A DNA stretch of 64,000 nt from Talinum fruticosum (lineage: Eukaryota; Streptophyta; Magnoliopsida; Caryophyllales; Talinaceae): positions 186,001-250,000 of the forward strand of contig JAITYX010000118.1 in assembly GCA_021018815.1 (NCBI GenBank), in the 5' to 3' direction. A program made the translations under genes and the position numbers. Shown piece after piece: positions 36,701-49,166 of the stretch (its first letter is position 1; the number at the start of each line of letters is the position of its first letter). The notes under the pieces were generated by a model. That model saw only the letters and a program-made list of their open reading frames with translations. It did not search any database and was not told the DNA's origin.

Positions 36701-36845
36701 TTAGTTTTTTTATTGATAAATTAATTGAGATCAACTGTTGGAATTTATCTACACAATTTAAATGGTTGAGAGCATTTTAAATTCGAAAATTACTCGGTTG
36801 CAGCATTTTGAAATTTGAAAAGATTGGCATTATATAGTGTATAGA

Positions 36846-39310
36846 AAATTATATAGATGCTTAAAATAAATTGAAGACATCTTAATAGTTAACCTCAAGT
36901 ATATAAGCTATCTTAATTCTATGTCTTTGCCTAGCCTGCTAAATTGCCCTCACCTAAAAAAAAAATTGTCTTAAGCTACCTATTTTTATGATTTGTAATA
37001 GTTGTCCCTCGAAACCATTTTATTAGTACTACCTACTTGATCATTAGTCTGATTTTATGAAGTCTAATTTGGCAATTATTAAGTTGAATTTTATGTCTCA
37101 CTTGCTAATTTATGTAAAAGTGAAATTGTCATTTTTTTCTCACCTTGTTTCTATCTTAATAGGTTTTGAATATCTATAGAAATTGGGGGTAAGTTTGCAA
37201 AATAGATTTTGTCTCACCATATTTTTATCATTGCGTGTGAATGTTTACAATAATAAATTTATTTTTTAATAAATTTTTTCATTCCCTTTTAGATGACTAA
37301 AATGTTACAACTTTTAGAAAACAGATGTAGCAGCAAATTCAATTTTGATAGTGCTAGAAGTGAAACTAAAATATGTGAATCTGTTTTGCAAACTGAGTTG
37401 AATATTAGACAAATGACTAGAAAATACAATTAATTTAAAAATATCAAATGTAAGAAGATAAGAGGTGGAGTCTCAACTTAAAATTATTTCTAATTAAATT
37501 TTTATTGTCCATACTCTTTTGAGGAGGACCAAAAGTCTCCCTTTTCCGTCTTCCAGTTTCGCTAAACTCTTATCACTCGTCTCTCACTCTCTCTCTCTTT
37601 CTTAGAACTACTAATCTAGGGATAGGTTGATCCGGGCACCCGAAGAACATCAAAGATGGGAATCCGATTAATGGGGGCGATGAATGAGGCTCGGTGCCAG
37701 GCATTCGCGGAAAAGCTCATGGCGACACCAGAAAACGGCCCATATGACAGATATTGATTTCTTAGTTTCTAATTTATTGTTTTTGGTTACGGTGTGATCT
37801 GAAAAGCTTTGTTGAGTAGTATAGTATGCACTAACGACTTTTATTCATGGATTGGATCAAATATCATTGAACTATTTTTTGTCTTTTCTGTTGTAGTAAT
37901 AGAACTCTACTAATGCTTCGTAAATCTACCTTACCTCCTAATTTGGCATTCTAGGACATTGAATTTGTTAAATTGAAATCCGAACATCTGACTATTGGCT
38001 CCTCTCACCAATTTCAGCCCAAAAAGACATATCCAGACAGATCGAAGAAAACTCCGCCACCAAAGAGAGCCAAATTCGCTTCTGTTTCTATAAAAACATC
38101 TACTTAAGCCAACTCTTGACAGAGATCTGTTGTATGCTTGATAGAAATTACTTGGTACGTCGTATCCAAGCATCGATCTTGCCATAATATCAACTGACCT
38201 ACCCAATCATCTACAATAACTGACCAAGGTAAATTATCTTCAGTCTATTTATATACATTTAGGTCTTTTTTTTCATAGTAGTACCTGTTTAGTAGAGATG
38301 CATCATATGACCTACTTAAACGATGCAAACTTATATTTCCATTGACATACAATTTTTTCTGGGTGTTTGCCCGACTGCTTCTGATGGTCTCTTTGTCAAG
38401 ATAACAGACCCCTCTTTCTTCTCACGTTTGTAACTGTCATGTTTTTAAAAAATTATATTTGCATATGTATCAATTTTTATTTTTAATGATCTGGTGATCT
38501 TGTGGTGCTATAAATTATGGGTTTTTGTTCATATAAATTTCATACATCCATCTAAATTATGCATTGTAATATTATAATTTTCCTAAATACAGTTAAAATA
38601 TTTCCACAGACTTGCATATGTCAACGAAATTCTCACACTAATTGCAAAAAACACTTACCATACTTAAGTATTTGCTCTAAATCTACATTATTGTACGTGT
38701 TGAACTCCAATAGATTTCACTTAAAAAGGTTTTCATACTCGATTTCTTAATATTGAAATTCTACTCCTCATTACACATTCACATTTTCTATTGGATGCTT
38801 ACAATATTATTCACTATCTTATTCAAATTATATGTACTTCTTGAGGGTTCTTTTAAAACATCATACATATAATAAAACATTTATTGTTCTCGACAAGGAT
38901 GCTCGAATTCTTCTCCATGCAAGCACAAAAGATTTAGATACATATGCATCACGAGATATTGTAAACTATCCGTTACATTCGATAACATTTATTATATAGA
39001 TTAATAACAGTTTCATATTAATATATTTTCCTGCATCCATATGGTGAACTTTCACTATATGCTATTATAGATGGTTACCTAGATAAATCATAGGGTATTT
39101 CTTGTTGAGCCTCTACACTATCAAGAAGTAGAAAAACCTATCACTCTTAGTATGTTTGTTGATTGGGAGGAAGAGGTTTATCACTTACAAAATACCAATC
39201 ACACGTATACTAGGTATACAATATACATTGTTTGCAATAATAATAATAAATAACTTTGTTTGCAATAATATAGAACATTGTTTGTAGTAATATCAAACGT
39301 TTTCAAATTA
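36846..39310. other. Intergenic DNA with one gene-leader-like spot
   Basis: It is mostly AT-rich without signatures. A 91-codon minus frame at 37931-38206 has a somewhat coding-like composition but no family resemblance that I can name. Confidence 0.45.
37656..37757 (+). other. Short gene-start-like ORF (33 codons)
   Basis: A CT-rich leader (37560-37610, TCTCTCACTCTCTCTCTC) precedes ATG at 37656 in a favourable context (CAAAGATGGG). The ORF has balanced composition (MGIRLMGAMNEARCQAFAEK...) and stops at 37757. It may be the first exon of a captured or broken gene. I do not recognise it. Confidence 0.3.
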
Positions 39311-41603
39311 TGAAAACTTAGTTATGAACCGACCCCTTATATGATTTTGATTTCAAATCATTCATCCAAAAATTAAGAATATATGATCATGCTTTGTATT
39401 CTTGATATTAATGAACGGCCTTAAGAATTTGAGTCTCAATGTATATCTTCTAAAGTCTAAGGACTCGGTTCTACTTAAGAAAGTATAAATTGACTTAGTC
39501 TAAGTAACTTAGCATTGACTAAGGACTTAGTTCTAGAAACCGACCCATTCGAGTGTGGCTCAAACTAAAAGTTTACCCAAATAGTTTCACATTCTTAACT
39601 CATCTTTTTAATTAGCTCACTTCATATTTTAAATCAGAATTACCTATTCTAATTCTAATTTAGCCAGTTGAAATTAAGTTGAAATTAATCTCGTTGGCAT
39701 ACACTCGAAATATGTCTAATTAACTTTTTGAACTTAATTCTATCTTATTTATTCCTTGAGTTTAGAAATATATAGAATTTAAACATATTGAATATTGAAC
39801 TTGAAAATTTTCATGGTAATAGATTGAAGAATTTTAGTCGTTAAATGTTTTATTTAGACTAATCCTTATCTAACCTTGAACCAGAGTATTTTTATACTTT
39901 GAGTACCATTTATAATTTATTTTTACAGATTTATTAAAGCTTAATAATCTGATCTTAAAGAAAAACAATGACTTCATTACCGTTCAAAGCAAGCGGACAT
40001 AAAAGCCACCTTCTTCGGGTAGACGCAGAACACTATTAGAACTATTTGTTTCCATTTGTGATAACTTCCGATTTTTGGGTCTAACTATTATTTCTACATT
40101 ATTTCTCAGATACAACAAGTTGGTAGGACTGCTTTTGGAGACTAGAACCTATGCCCAATAGATACATCTCAACGGTTCTATTTCCGAGAACTTAGACTAT
40201 CCGTTGTAATGGCTAGTCGACCCGAAACTTCAGCCCAAGGCACAACGACTTCATACGTTGTTGCTTATAAATGAAATCCTTGATTCAAGGCTTACAAGAT
40301 TGCTAGAACTAGGAACTCAACTCTCACACTCTCTCTTCTATCTCATAAACAACTTTCTAAGTTGTAACATCTCGTAAAGAAAAGTCTTGTGATTTCTACT
40401 CTTTATCTTGTAAAGAAAAGTTCCGTAATCTCTACTCTTTTTCAATACTTTTCTAATTAATCCGTTGACTGGGTTGTAAGGGTTAACTCAACTCATTTGT
40501 ACCAAACTGTAATGGGTAACTCAATTTGGAAGTACTAGTGTAGATAAGGGGAGTGTTTTACAAAGAGTTTTTATCTCCAAAAATCTCTTTTTCACTATTT
40601 GATTGAGTCAAAAAACTAATTGGACTGTTTGGTAAAAGATTTTTGGAATAACTTTTTACCCAAAAACTCTTTTACGAAAGCTCTTTAGAATAACTTTTTG
40701 GAAGAGCTTATTACAATTGATACTTGAAGTTACCATATTACCCTTCACATTGTGGTGAAATTATGTTATTACCATTGAAATTACACTTATAAGAATTGTT
40801 TTTAGTTTATATTTTTTCCACTTTTGGAATAATAGTAGAGGATGATTATGAATGTTTAAGTTAATTTTTTTTAATTTTAATATGATTTTAATAAATAATT
40901 TAGTCTATCATAATAAATAAATAGTTTTCTCACTTAAATATCAAATATATTATTGTAAATGAACTTCAAAAAGATATACATAATTAAAATTGTGTAGAAG
41001 GTATAAGTGTAATTTTATATATCACATAATTCTTAAGTAATATTGAGAAGAAATATAGATATGGTATAAAAATAATTATAATGTATAAAACAGTTAATGA
41101 AATTGAGTTATGGGTATAAATGGAATTTCACCAAACAGTTTTGTTAGAAACATCTAATATTACCAAACACTTTTTCAACAAACAACTAATGCAAACGGCT
41201 AAGTAAACAGACTAATGCAAACAACTAATAGCTAACAACTAATAACTAACAACTAACAACTAACAACCGATTGCCAAACAAGGCCAAGGTAATTTCTATG
41301 CTTGGGAAAACTTGTATCGAATTGTCTAAGGGAGTAATTTGGGTAGTCAATTTATTATATTTGTGGATTCAAATAGTGGATTTGACCGAGTGCTTAAATA
41401 AGCATTGACTCGTGGTTTTCACGCCTCAGGAGGGTTTCCATGTAAAACTTTCTATCTATCTTTGTCCGAGTCAATCTAGACTTAGTTACGGTTTCGAGTG
41501 GAATCTTTTCTCAAAGAAATTTTATTTCCCGCATTATTTCCTCATCACCATATTTACACCCTCCTCCCTCTAAGGTGACTTAGATTCTCTAACCGAACCT
41601 TCA
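39311..41603 (+). repeat. 5' LTR of a SIRE-type Copia element, with a MITE inside
   Basis: It starts TGAAAACTTAG and ends CCTTCA, the same termini as the LTR at 1196-2724. GATTTTGATTTCAAATCATTC near the start and GTAAGGGTTAACTC, GGAAGTACTAG, AATTGTCTAAGGGAG and GTGGATTCAAA later match that copy in order. Subtracting the MITE at 40549-41285 leaves 1556 bp versus 1529 bp. A primer-binding site follows at once, so this is a 5' LTR. Confidence 0.82.
40549..41285. mobile_element. MITE-like insertion inside the LTR (737 bp)
   Basis: The segment is absent from the related LTR at 1196-2724, which gives a direct empty site (ATAAGG joined to the following AAC-like bases). Its ends GGAGTGTTTTACAAA and the inverted GGCCTTGTTTGGCAA are imperfect TIRs, and AAGG is found on both sides. 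A short TAACAAC repeat (about 41225-41270) lies near the right end. It has no coding capacity. Confidence 0.68.
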
Positions 41604-41618
41604 ATTGGTATAAGAGTC
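41604..41618 (+). other. Primer-binding site for initiator tRNA-Met
   Basis: TTGGTATAAGAGTC directly follows the LTR. The usual Copia site complementary to tRNA-iMet is TGGTATCAGAGC, so this one carries a C-to-A change. Confidence 0.75.
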
Positions 41619-41664
41619 TAACTTTTCACAAAAGGATCTCACAATCCAAAGGTCTATAAATCAA

Positions 41665-43106
41665 ATGGCTCAATACAATAGAGAGTTTGATGAAGGAAGG
41701 TCATTCACCGGACCATTGAAGTTCAAAAGGTCCAACTTTTCTCACTTGGAAGAAACTAATGGAGTGCTTTATTCAAGACTATGATGAAGAAGTTTGGGAA
41801 GTCATCTCCGATGGAAACTAAATTTCCATAAAGCAAGTTGACAATAAAAATGTGGTGAAGATGAAGTCGGAATTCACCCCGAAGAGAATCAAAAGCCCAA
41901 GAAAATTTTCAAAGCCACGAACATCTTAATGTGTGCTTTGGACGTATCCGAGTACAATAGAGTCTCAGCTTGTAACACTAGAAAAGAAGTGTGGGACACT
42001 CTAGTCACTATCTACGAAGGCACAAGCCAAGTGAGACAAACTAAGATAAGTCAATATCTACACAAGTATGAGTCTGTTCAAAATAGAGGCTGATGAGAAC
42101 ATCACTCGGATATATGTTCGTTTTAGTGAGATTTTTGTGAACAATCTCAAGTCACCTGGAAAAAATATGTCCAATGAAGAAGTGGTCAGAAAGCTTCGAG
42201 GAGTCTTCCAAAGAAGAGATGGGATTCAAAGGTGATCTGCTATCAAAGAGGCCCAAGACCTCAATAAGTTTAAGCCGGATGAACTCATTGGGAAACTTCT
42301 TACCCATGGGTTACACCTTGAGGAGGAAGAATATAAGGTCAAGACCAAAAAGAACATTGCTCTTAAAGCCTCAAATGAAGTTGGACCCAGTTTGAGCTCC
42401 TCAAACTCATAAGAAGATCCCATGACACTTATGGCTAGAGGCTTCAAACGTATGATGAAATACAAGAAATGGTAGAAGAAGCCCAAGCATGAGATCTACA
42501 AGAATGAGAAGTAAGGTAAATTCTCATCCCCTTTAAATTCCTCTTTCACTAAATGTTTCAATTTCTTTGAATGTGGTAGCAAGGAACATTTAGTGAAGGA
42601 TTTCCCAAAGAGGAAGAAGGCTAAAAAGAAGGCAATGGTGACAATCTGGAGTGATGAAGAGTTAGACGATGAGGAAGACCCCGAGGATGACTCAAAGTGT
42701 CTAATGGCTATAATTGACTCGAAGCTAACTTTAAGTTAGAGGTAGAAACATCCGACACCGAGGAAACCGATTCCTAGGAGGTAATCAACTATTTCCTGAA
42801 GTTCCTTAAGCAAGATTTAGCTAAATATATTTTTACTTTAGAAGAAAAGTCTAATTCTAATTCTTCTTTATTTGAAGAAAAACTTGAGTCTCTAAAATCC
42901 GAGAACAAACTTTTAAAGTTAGTTTAGAAAAGCCGAGACTTAACTTAAAGGCACTTGAGACCAGCTCACAAGATAATGAGAGTGAATCCGAGTGCCTCAA
43001 AATTGAGAATGAGAAATTGAAGAAAAAGCTCACTGAGTCTCACAATCTTGTTTTAAAACTCACTCAAGGTCGAGAGAAACCTAGATACAAGACTCTCACT
43101 ACTCGA
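41665..43106 (+). pseudogene. SIRE-type Copia gag remnant
   Basis: ATG at 41665 follows the primer-binding site (MAQYNREFDEGRSFTGPLKF). The gag core (UBN2-like) is readable in pieces: HWKKLMECFIQDYD-like, KEVWDTL, RIYVRFSEIFVNNLKS and DLNKFKPDELIGKLLTHGL (42250-42310). A zinc knuckle follows at about 42545-42600 (CFECGSKEHLVKDF), in which the last Cys is replaced by Phe, then the acidic SDEELDDEEDPEDD. The tail is coiled-coil-like (EEKLESLKSENKLLK). Frameshifts and stops are frequent. Protease, integrase and RT are absent: the gag tail runs straight into partial LTR sequence at 43110. In a live element gag would form the virus-like particle and bind RNA through the knuckle. Confidence 0.8.
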
Positions 43107-43109
43107 TAA

Positions 43110-43610
43110 ACAAACGGACTTTGAGCTGAAATTATCACATATACTTCTAGTTTACAGCTCCCAATTGTAATCTATTATTTACTGAGTTGTAACCACTTGT
43201 AAGAAAAGTCTTGTAATCTCTTCCTTGACTGAGTTGATAACGTAACTTTAACTCGGTTATCCTAAATTGATAAGCGATCTTCAACTTAGAAGTACTCGGT
43301 CGGATAAGGGACTTTCCGAGTTTGGGAAAAACTTATAATATATTTGTCTAAGGGAACAAATATGGGTAGTCATAATCTTTGTATTTGAGGATTCAAATAG
43401 TCAATTTTGACTTGGTGCTTAGATTAGTACTTGTTCGAGGTTTTCTACCTAGGAGGGTTTCCTCATAAAAACAACTTATCTTTCATTCATTTCTTTTCTA
43501 AGTCACTTTAGACTCAATTTATTTTTTTGTAAACTCAATTTCTTTTAGAACTTCAAATTTCCGCGAAAATTATTGAACGCCCTATTCACCCCCTCCCCTC
43601 TAGGGCGATT
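43110..43610 (+). repeat. Partial SIRE-type LTR (3' third)
   Basis: TTGTAAGAAAAGTCTTGTAATC, AGAAGTACTCGG, ATTTGTCTAAGGGA, GAGGATTCAAATAG and CTATTCACCCCCTCCC match the last third of the other two SIRE LTRs in order. The start and the exact 3' end are not preserved. Gag joined to a partial LTR implies an internal deletion that removed pol. Confidence 0.75.
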
Positions 43611-44061
43611 AACTTTTGTGATTGAACTTTTAGAGAATTTTGCCCTAGATTATTTGCAGCTCTTATTTAAGCAAGTATACGAAATAATATAATGCAAGTT
43701 TTAACCAGGAATATAATAACTTCAATTTAGCAACAATATCTCATAAAATATTATTCAAGGTAATGAGTGTTAAAAGGAAGTTGTTTTGGATAGCTATATT
43801 GACTTAATGTCATTGTCCATAAAAATACTCAACTAAGATTTTGATTCTAATTTAGCAAGAATAACAAAATAATCTGAAAATAATTGATTACGAAATAATA
43901 TCGTACCCAAATTAATAATAATCAGCTAAAGGATATTTGATTTGAATTTACCCAAAAATAAATCAAGATATTATGCATCAAATTTTTGAGGAATATAAAA
44001 AATCTCAAACCAAGATTTGAGTCAATAATCTAGGATAGTAGGAGATATGTCATAACATTAA
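43611..44061. other. AT-rich intergenic DNA
   Basis: I see nothing recognisable here. Confidence 0.5.
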
Positions 44062-45116
44062 TGTGGCGTTTGGTTAGATGTAATGTAATCAACTATTTCA
44101 TGTAATTAGGTATGCAATATAATGAGATAATAATTACATTACTTTGTTTGGTTATATAAAAAGTGTAATGTCATAAAGGTAATGTATTATTTCAATGACA
44201 AATAGTAATTAAATTATTGTAGTGGAGATAAATGTTATCCAAATGAAAATTTGAGTTACATATTTAGATTTGATCTTTTTAAATATTTTCTATCAAATAA
44301 TCAAGTTTTATTTCTTTCATGGCAAATATCAACTATATTATTCTAAATGCAATAAATATCATAATAAAGATAAATGTTATCCACAAGAAAACATTTTAAA
44401 TTTGAAATCATATTTGAGATTTTTTTTATCTTTTCTACCGTATTTCCTAATTTTAAATTTTTTGTTGGCAAAAAGATCAAATGGATTATTCTAATGGCGA
44501 TAAATATTTGTGGTAGTGAAGATAAATGTTATCCAAATAACAAAATTTTAAAGTATAAATTCATATAATTAAGTTTTGAATTTTTTCATTAATGAAAAAT
44601 ACCAACTGAAATTATTTTATTGATGATAAATATTTATTAAATTAAAGATAAATGTTAACAAGTAAAAAAATTTGATCTAAAAATTTTAATTTAAGCTTAT
44701 TTTTATCTTTTTAATTGAATAGTTAAATTTTAAATTCAAAATGTGGAAGTTGAATTTTTCTCTTAACAATCAACCGATCATATCATATATTAAGATAATA
44801 GAAGAAAGAAAATCAAGTTCCTTCTCAAATGGATGAATTTTTTGCTTGCCAAGGAGGAAGGGAAAAAGGATATGGAATATAGAGAGAGGGTAGGGGAGAG
44901 AGAGAATTATTGCCAGTGTATTAAAATTTGATCACAAGGATGGATATAATTATGATTATTTAGTAAATGTCTAAGTAATTGTAATTGCATAGGTAGAGAA
45001 TAATGTGATTATAATGCAATTTTGATTGCATTACAAAGTTGTAACCAAACATGATGTCATGACCATTATCAATTTGATTTTATTACCACTTTGATTACAT
45101 CCAACCAAATATGCCC
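44062..45116. mobile_element. Large MITE-like element with TAA duplication (1055 bp)
   Basis: The left end (TGTGGCGTTTGGTTAGATG) and inverted right end (GGGCATATTTGGTTGGATG) share TTTGGTT.GATGTAAT. TAA occurs on both sides (44059-44061 and 45117-45119), as for PIF/Harbinger-type elements. The interior is AT-rich with AAGATAAATGTTA-like words repeated about every 120 bp. It has no transposase. Confidence 0.58.
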
Positions 45117-45119
45117 TAA

Positions 45120-45654
45120 GTGTAGAATGTGGTAAACTCTATGAAGTGTAGTCGGAAACCGATTCTGTGAACACATTGTACCTTCAGGATATGCCTTGAG
45201 TATAAACTCTATGATGTAAGGATATGAGCAACATAACATATATACCACACTAACCTTTCTCCAAAAAAAACCATTATTTGAACCCATAAAAATAGAAACT
45301 ATGCTACGAGATAATAGCTATTAATTGAGCAAAGCAAAAGATATTCCAATTAATATATGGTTGCAAACCAAATATGGAAAGAGATATTTACTAACAATAT
45401 TTCAAGGTGCCCTGAAGTTGTCATTAACGTACTAGATACTCTGAGTTTAACTTAGTATTGAATTCAGCATATAAGACCAACCTATCAGAAATAATATTAA
45501 GGAATAAGTATAAGATCAAGGTTACTAGAGAATAACATTGACCAAGTTCAGTGTTCCATGAGTTCAGAAATAAAAATTAGAAGTTAGTGTTTTGTCATAA
45601 CAAATGAACTCGGTTCCTCAATATAAGACCAAGATATTAAGCATGCAACAAATA
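45120..45654. other. AT-rich intergenic DNA left of the nested Helitrons
   Basis: No gene or repeat signature was recognised. Confidence 0.5.
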
Positions 45655-45661
45655 TCATATA

Positions 45662-46998
45662 TCATATATAATATATATATATATATATATACTTAAAACC
45701 GAGTGTTTTGCTGTGGGTTAGACATTTGGCACATCATCATTGGTTCTTTTTTTATTATTTTTCTTTTTATATATTATCAAAACATTTTTGTAACACCCAC
45801 TTTATTACCTATAAATTTTAATTATAAAATAAAGTCCATTTATTACTCTTGAATGACTATGATCATCAATTACACTTTATTACCTAAAAATTTTGATTAT
45901 AATCATAATCAATATTATATTTTATTACATGTATTTTTTTAAAAGAATTATTCCATTACTTCAACATTTATAAAATTTAATTTTTCTTAAATACATAATA
46001 AAAATAATATTTATTGTATATAATTAATTTCACTGTTACAAAAAAACTATAATATAATATATCTATTAATTTCAGTATTAAAACTTATATAAATTAAAAA
46101 AATATAATAATTATGATAATTATCGTATTCAAAATTCACCTAAGGTAGATTACTATTTTCGATTTTCAACAAAAAAAATTAAATTAGCAATTAGTAGGGA
46201 AAATTATATTGATTATCTTTTGTGTTTTTTGCTATTATAATTTCGGTCAAAATTATTACCTATGTCATGTTTATTGAGTATATTTATCCAAGGTTTTATT
46301 ATTTATTTTATAAAAGGGTAGAAATTACACCATATGATTTTAAAATAAATTATGATTAATCCCTTACTTTTTTTTCATCAAAAATTGAGGTCTTGAGTAT
46401 TTGACTGGTAAAACACTATATGCCATTATTTTATTTTTTTCACCAAAAATTTCCTTTACAAGAAGCAATCAACTATTACTCAATTGAATGATTAATCCCT
46501 AGTGACGCTCTTCATCTCCATCGTCAACCTAGGAATTTTACAACAATATAGCATCGAGAAGGCAAAGAAGGTTGGCAAATGTAGGACAATTTTCAAAAGA
46601 AATTAATGGTTGCATCTTTCATTATTTTGATGTTTAATTTTTATTATTATATATATATAATCAAATATGTTTATTTTATGTATATTAGTAACCATATAGT
46701 TATACTATGTTTAAATTCTAGATTAATCGAGTAGAACCATATGAGACACCTTTACAAACAACATCCAACAATAAACACATATATTTAAAGGAGTTTGCGC
46801 TAACAAAGTGGGATTGATACGTATCAATTCTAAAATATGGTGGGAGAAAATGATGAGTTAGCAAACTATTTTATAGGTTCACATGATTAAGAATTTTTTA
46901 CCATTAAGTAAATCAAAATTTATATTTTTTTCTCCTAATAATTATCTTTAAATTATAAAGTCTCCAAATATATTATGAAGCTAGTGTCTATAATTTTT

Positions 46999-47048
<50 letters not shown>

Positions 47049-47117
47049 ATATTTATAAAATATATCAACTACTTAAATAATAGCACTTACCCGTGCGAAG
47101 CACAGGATTCACACTAG
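45662..47117 (+). mobile_element. Inner non-autonomous Helitron (1456 bp)
   Basis: It starts TCATATATAAT after A and ends CTAG at 47114-47117 before T. The hairpin CCCGTGC-GAA-GCACAGG (47090-47106) lies 7 bases upstream of CTAG, the classic Helitron 3' end. Its 5' region (TACTTAAAACCGAGTGTTTTG) matches the 5' region of the outer Helitron. It contains no gene, only AT-rich DNA and an (AT)n run at about 47001-47044. Confidence 0.85.
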
Positions 47118-48235
47118 TATATACTTAAAAGTGAGTGTTTTGATGGGAGATCGACAAATGTCACATTATTATTGGGTTAGGAGATCGATAAATAGCACGC
47201 TATTATTGGCTGTTTCCTTCTATTTTAAACTTTTAAAATTAGCTTCATCATTTTAGAATATTAGACAATTGTGTATTGAATATAAGTCAATGAGCAATTA
47301 ATTAGAATCAATTTTAAAATTTAACAGTTGCAATTTTTTTATTAAAAAAAACCTTACCACTAACCTAATGTAACCTAATAAAATTCAATATTTAACATAA
47401 ATTGAAACCTCTATAATATTTTAGTGAGACCCATTAACTAAGAAAATTCACAATTCAATATAAACTGATAATATTACAAGTTTTTTTTTTTAAAAAAAAG
47501 ATGTCCACTGATCTTTAATTAAAGATATTTAAAATTCTTCATAAATTGATAATGTTTCCTTCCATAAAAATTTTAAAATTATCTTTCATTTTAGGATATT
47601 GTTTGTTTTCTTCTATTTTAATGAGCAATTTAACATTCAATTGTAAATGTCATTGGCAAAACACAAACTGAAATGAAAAACATTTAAAATTAACGTAAAC
47701 TGAAATGAGCATTTAATTGGAAAAACATTAAAAATTAATGTAAATTAAAATGAGCAATTAATTGGAATTAATATTGAAAATTAACAGTTACAATTTTTAA
47801 ATTCAATAATAACCACTAACCTAACCTACTGAAATTCAATATTCAACATAAATTTAAATTCTGCATAAATTCTCCATAAATTGAAACTAATATCAGTTGA
47901 AACTTGCAAATCATCACTACACTAATATCAGTTGCAATTTGCAAATCATTTAAAAATTCTACATAAATTGAAATTTAATATTTGAGATTTTATACGTTGG
48001 ACATCCGTTCCCTTTTCAATTTTATACGTTGCACAATTAATTGATATTAATATTGAAATTTAACATTTACAAATTTTTTTAGTAAAATGCTGAACACTTA
48101 ACCTTAAGAGTTAATATTATTATTACATTGGAGTTAATTGATGTTTCCTTCCAATTTTATTTTCAATTAACTAATGCAATTTTTTAACATAAACAGAAAT
48201 GTAATTGGGCACCAACAATTTCAATAATGCTACCT

Positions 48236-48345
<110 letters not shown>

Positions 48346-48396
48346 AATTAAATAATATTAACAATAAGGCATTCACCACATTCAGCCCTATATATA

Positions 48397-48600
48397 AGAG
48401 TCATCGGATATATTTGCCCTTAAAGTGTTCGAGAAATACAATTTTCCCCCAATTGGTTTTCCGTTTATTCGTGTCATTAATGAAGTAAAAACCATGCAAA
48501 ATTTACCCTTGGGGCCCACAAAAAGTTGTTTTAGCCGATTTTTAACTATTTTTCAGATTTTTTTAGGCGGTTTTCATTTTGGGCAGCCTTGGGCAGGTAA
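48397..48600 (+). repeat. Left terminal inverted repeat of the MULE
   Basis: It matches the inverted right end over nearly all of its length (ATATTTGCCCTTAAAGTGTTC, TTACCCTTGGGGCCCAC, TTTTAACTATTTTTCAG, GGTTTTCATTTTGGGCAG). It probably holds the promoter of the transposase gene, as Mutator TIRs do. Confidence 0.9.
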
Positions 48601-49166
48601 AAAATAAGAAAAAATTTAAAAATATTTTTGTATTCCCTTAAATGACTTTATTTCCTATCAAAGTATTCACTCCTACCAAGTCACTCATCATCATCTCGCT
48701 CCCTCTCTCTCCTTTCCTCTATTCTCCATTAAAACCCTAAATTTGAACCAACGAGCGTGAAGAAGAAGAAGAAGAAGAAGAAGAAGAAGGGGTAGCCATT
48801 TACGAAAATTAAAACACCGAAGAAGAGAAGGCTTCAAGGCTTCTTCAATTCCGCTAATCTTCAGGTATTCTCCTTACCAAGAATGGTGAAACGTGGGTTT
48901 TGATTTCGAAAAATCATAATAAACGGAGAAATTGAATGTAGATTGTTGGAATTAGTTTATTTTTTTAAAGCATGCAGTAAAAGCTTTATATTTATTCAAA
49001 ATTAAGCGGTTGTTGTGTGAATGTGGGATTTCTCTCTCTCTCTCTCTCTCTCTCTCGTTTTGTGGTGAAAGTACTGATATTTTTTTTTGAATAAAGATTG
49101 CGTTTTTGCAATGAAATTATGTTGTTGATGTATTATAATTTCGTATAATTTGTATCCAAATGTCTC

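Larger units (their letters stand above)
32480..36845 (-). mobile_element. Probable gene-fragment-carrying Helitron, minus orientation
   Basis: The minus-strand sequence TCTATACACTATATAATGCC at 36845 is a variant of the Helitron 5' end at 31801 and continues CAATCTTTTCAAA like the other copies. At the far side, TTTCTCGATCATTTGA (32540-32556) equals the 3' region of that Helitron (30045-30060). In between lie fragments of at least two unrelated host genes (RCC1-repeat, RPB5) and other gene-like pieces. That is the pattern of Helitron capture. The 3' hairpin and CTAG were not found, and the base before TC is T and not A, so the limits are uncertain. Confidence 0.45.

Noticed and set aside
42226..42486. 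86-codon minus-strand frame
   Set aside because: It is a shadow of the SIRE gag reading on the plus strand.
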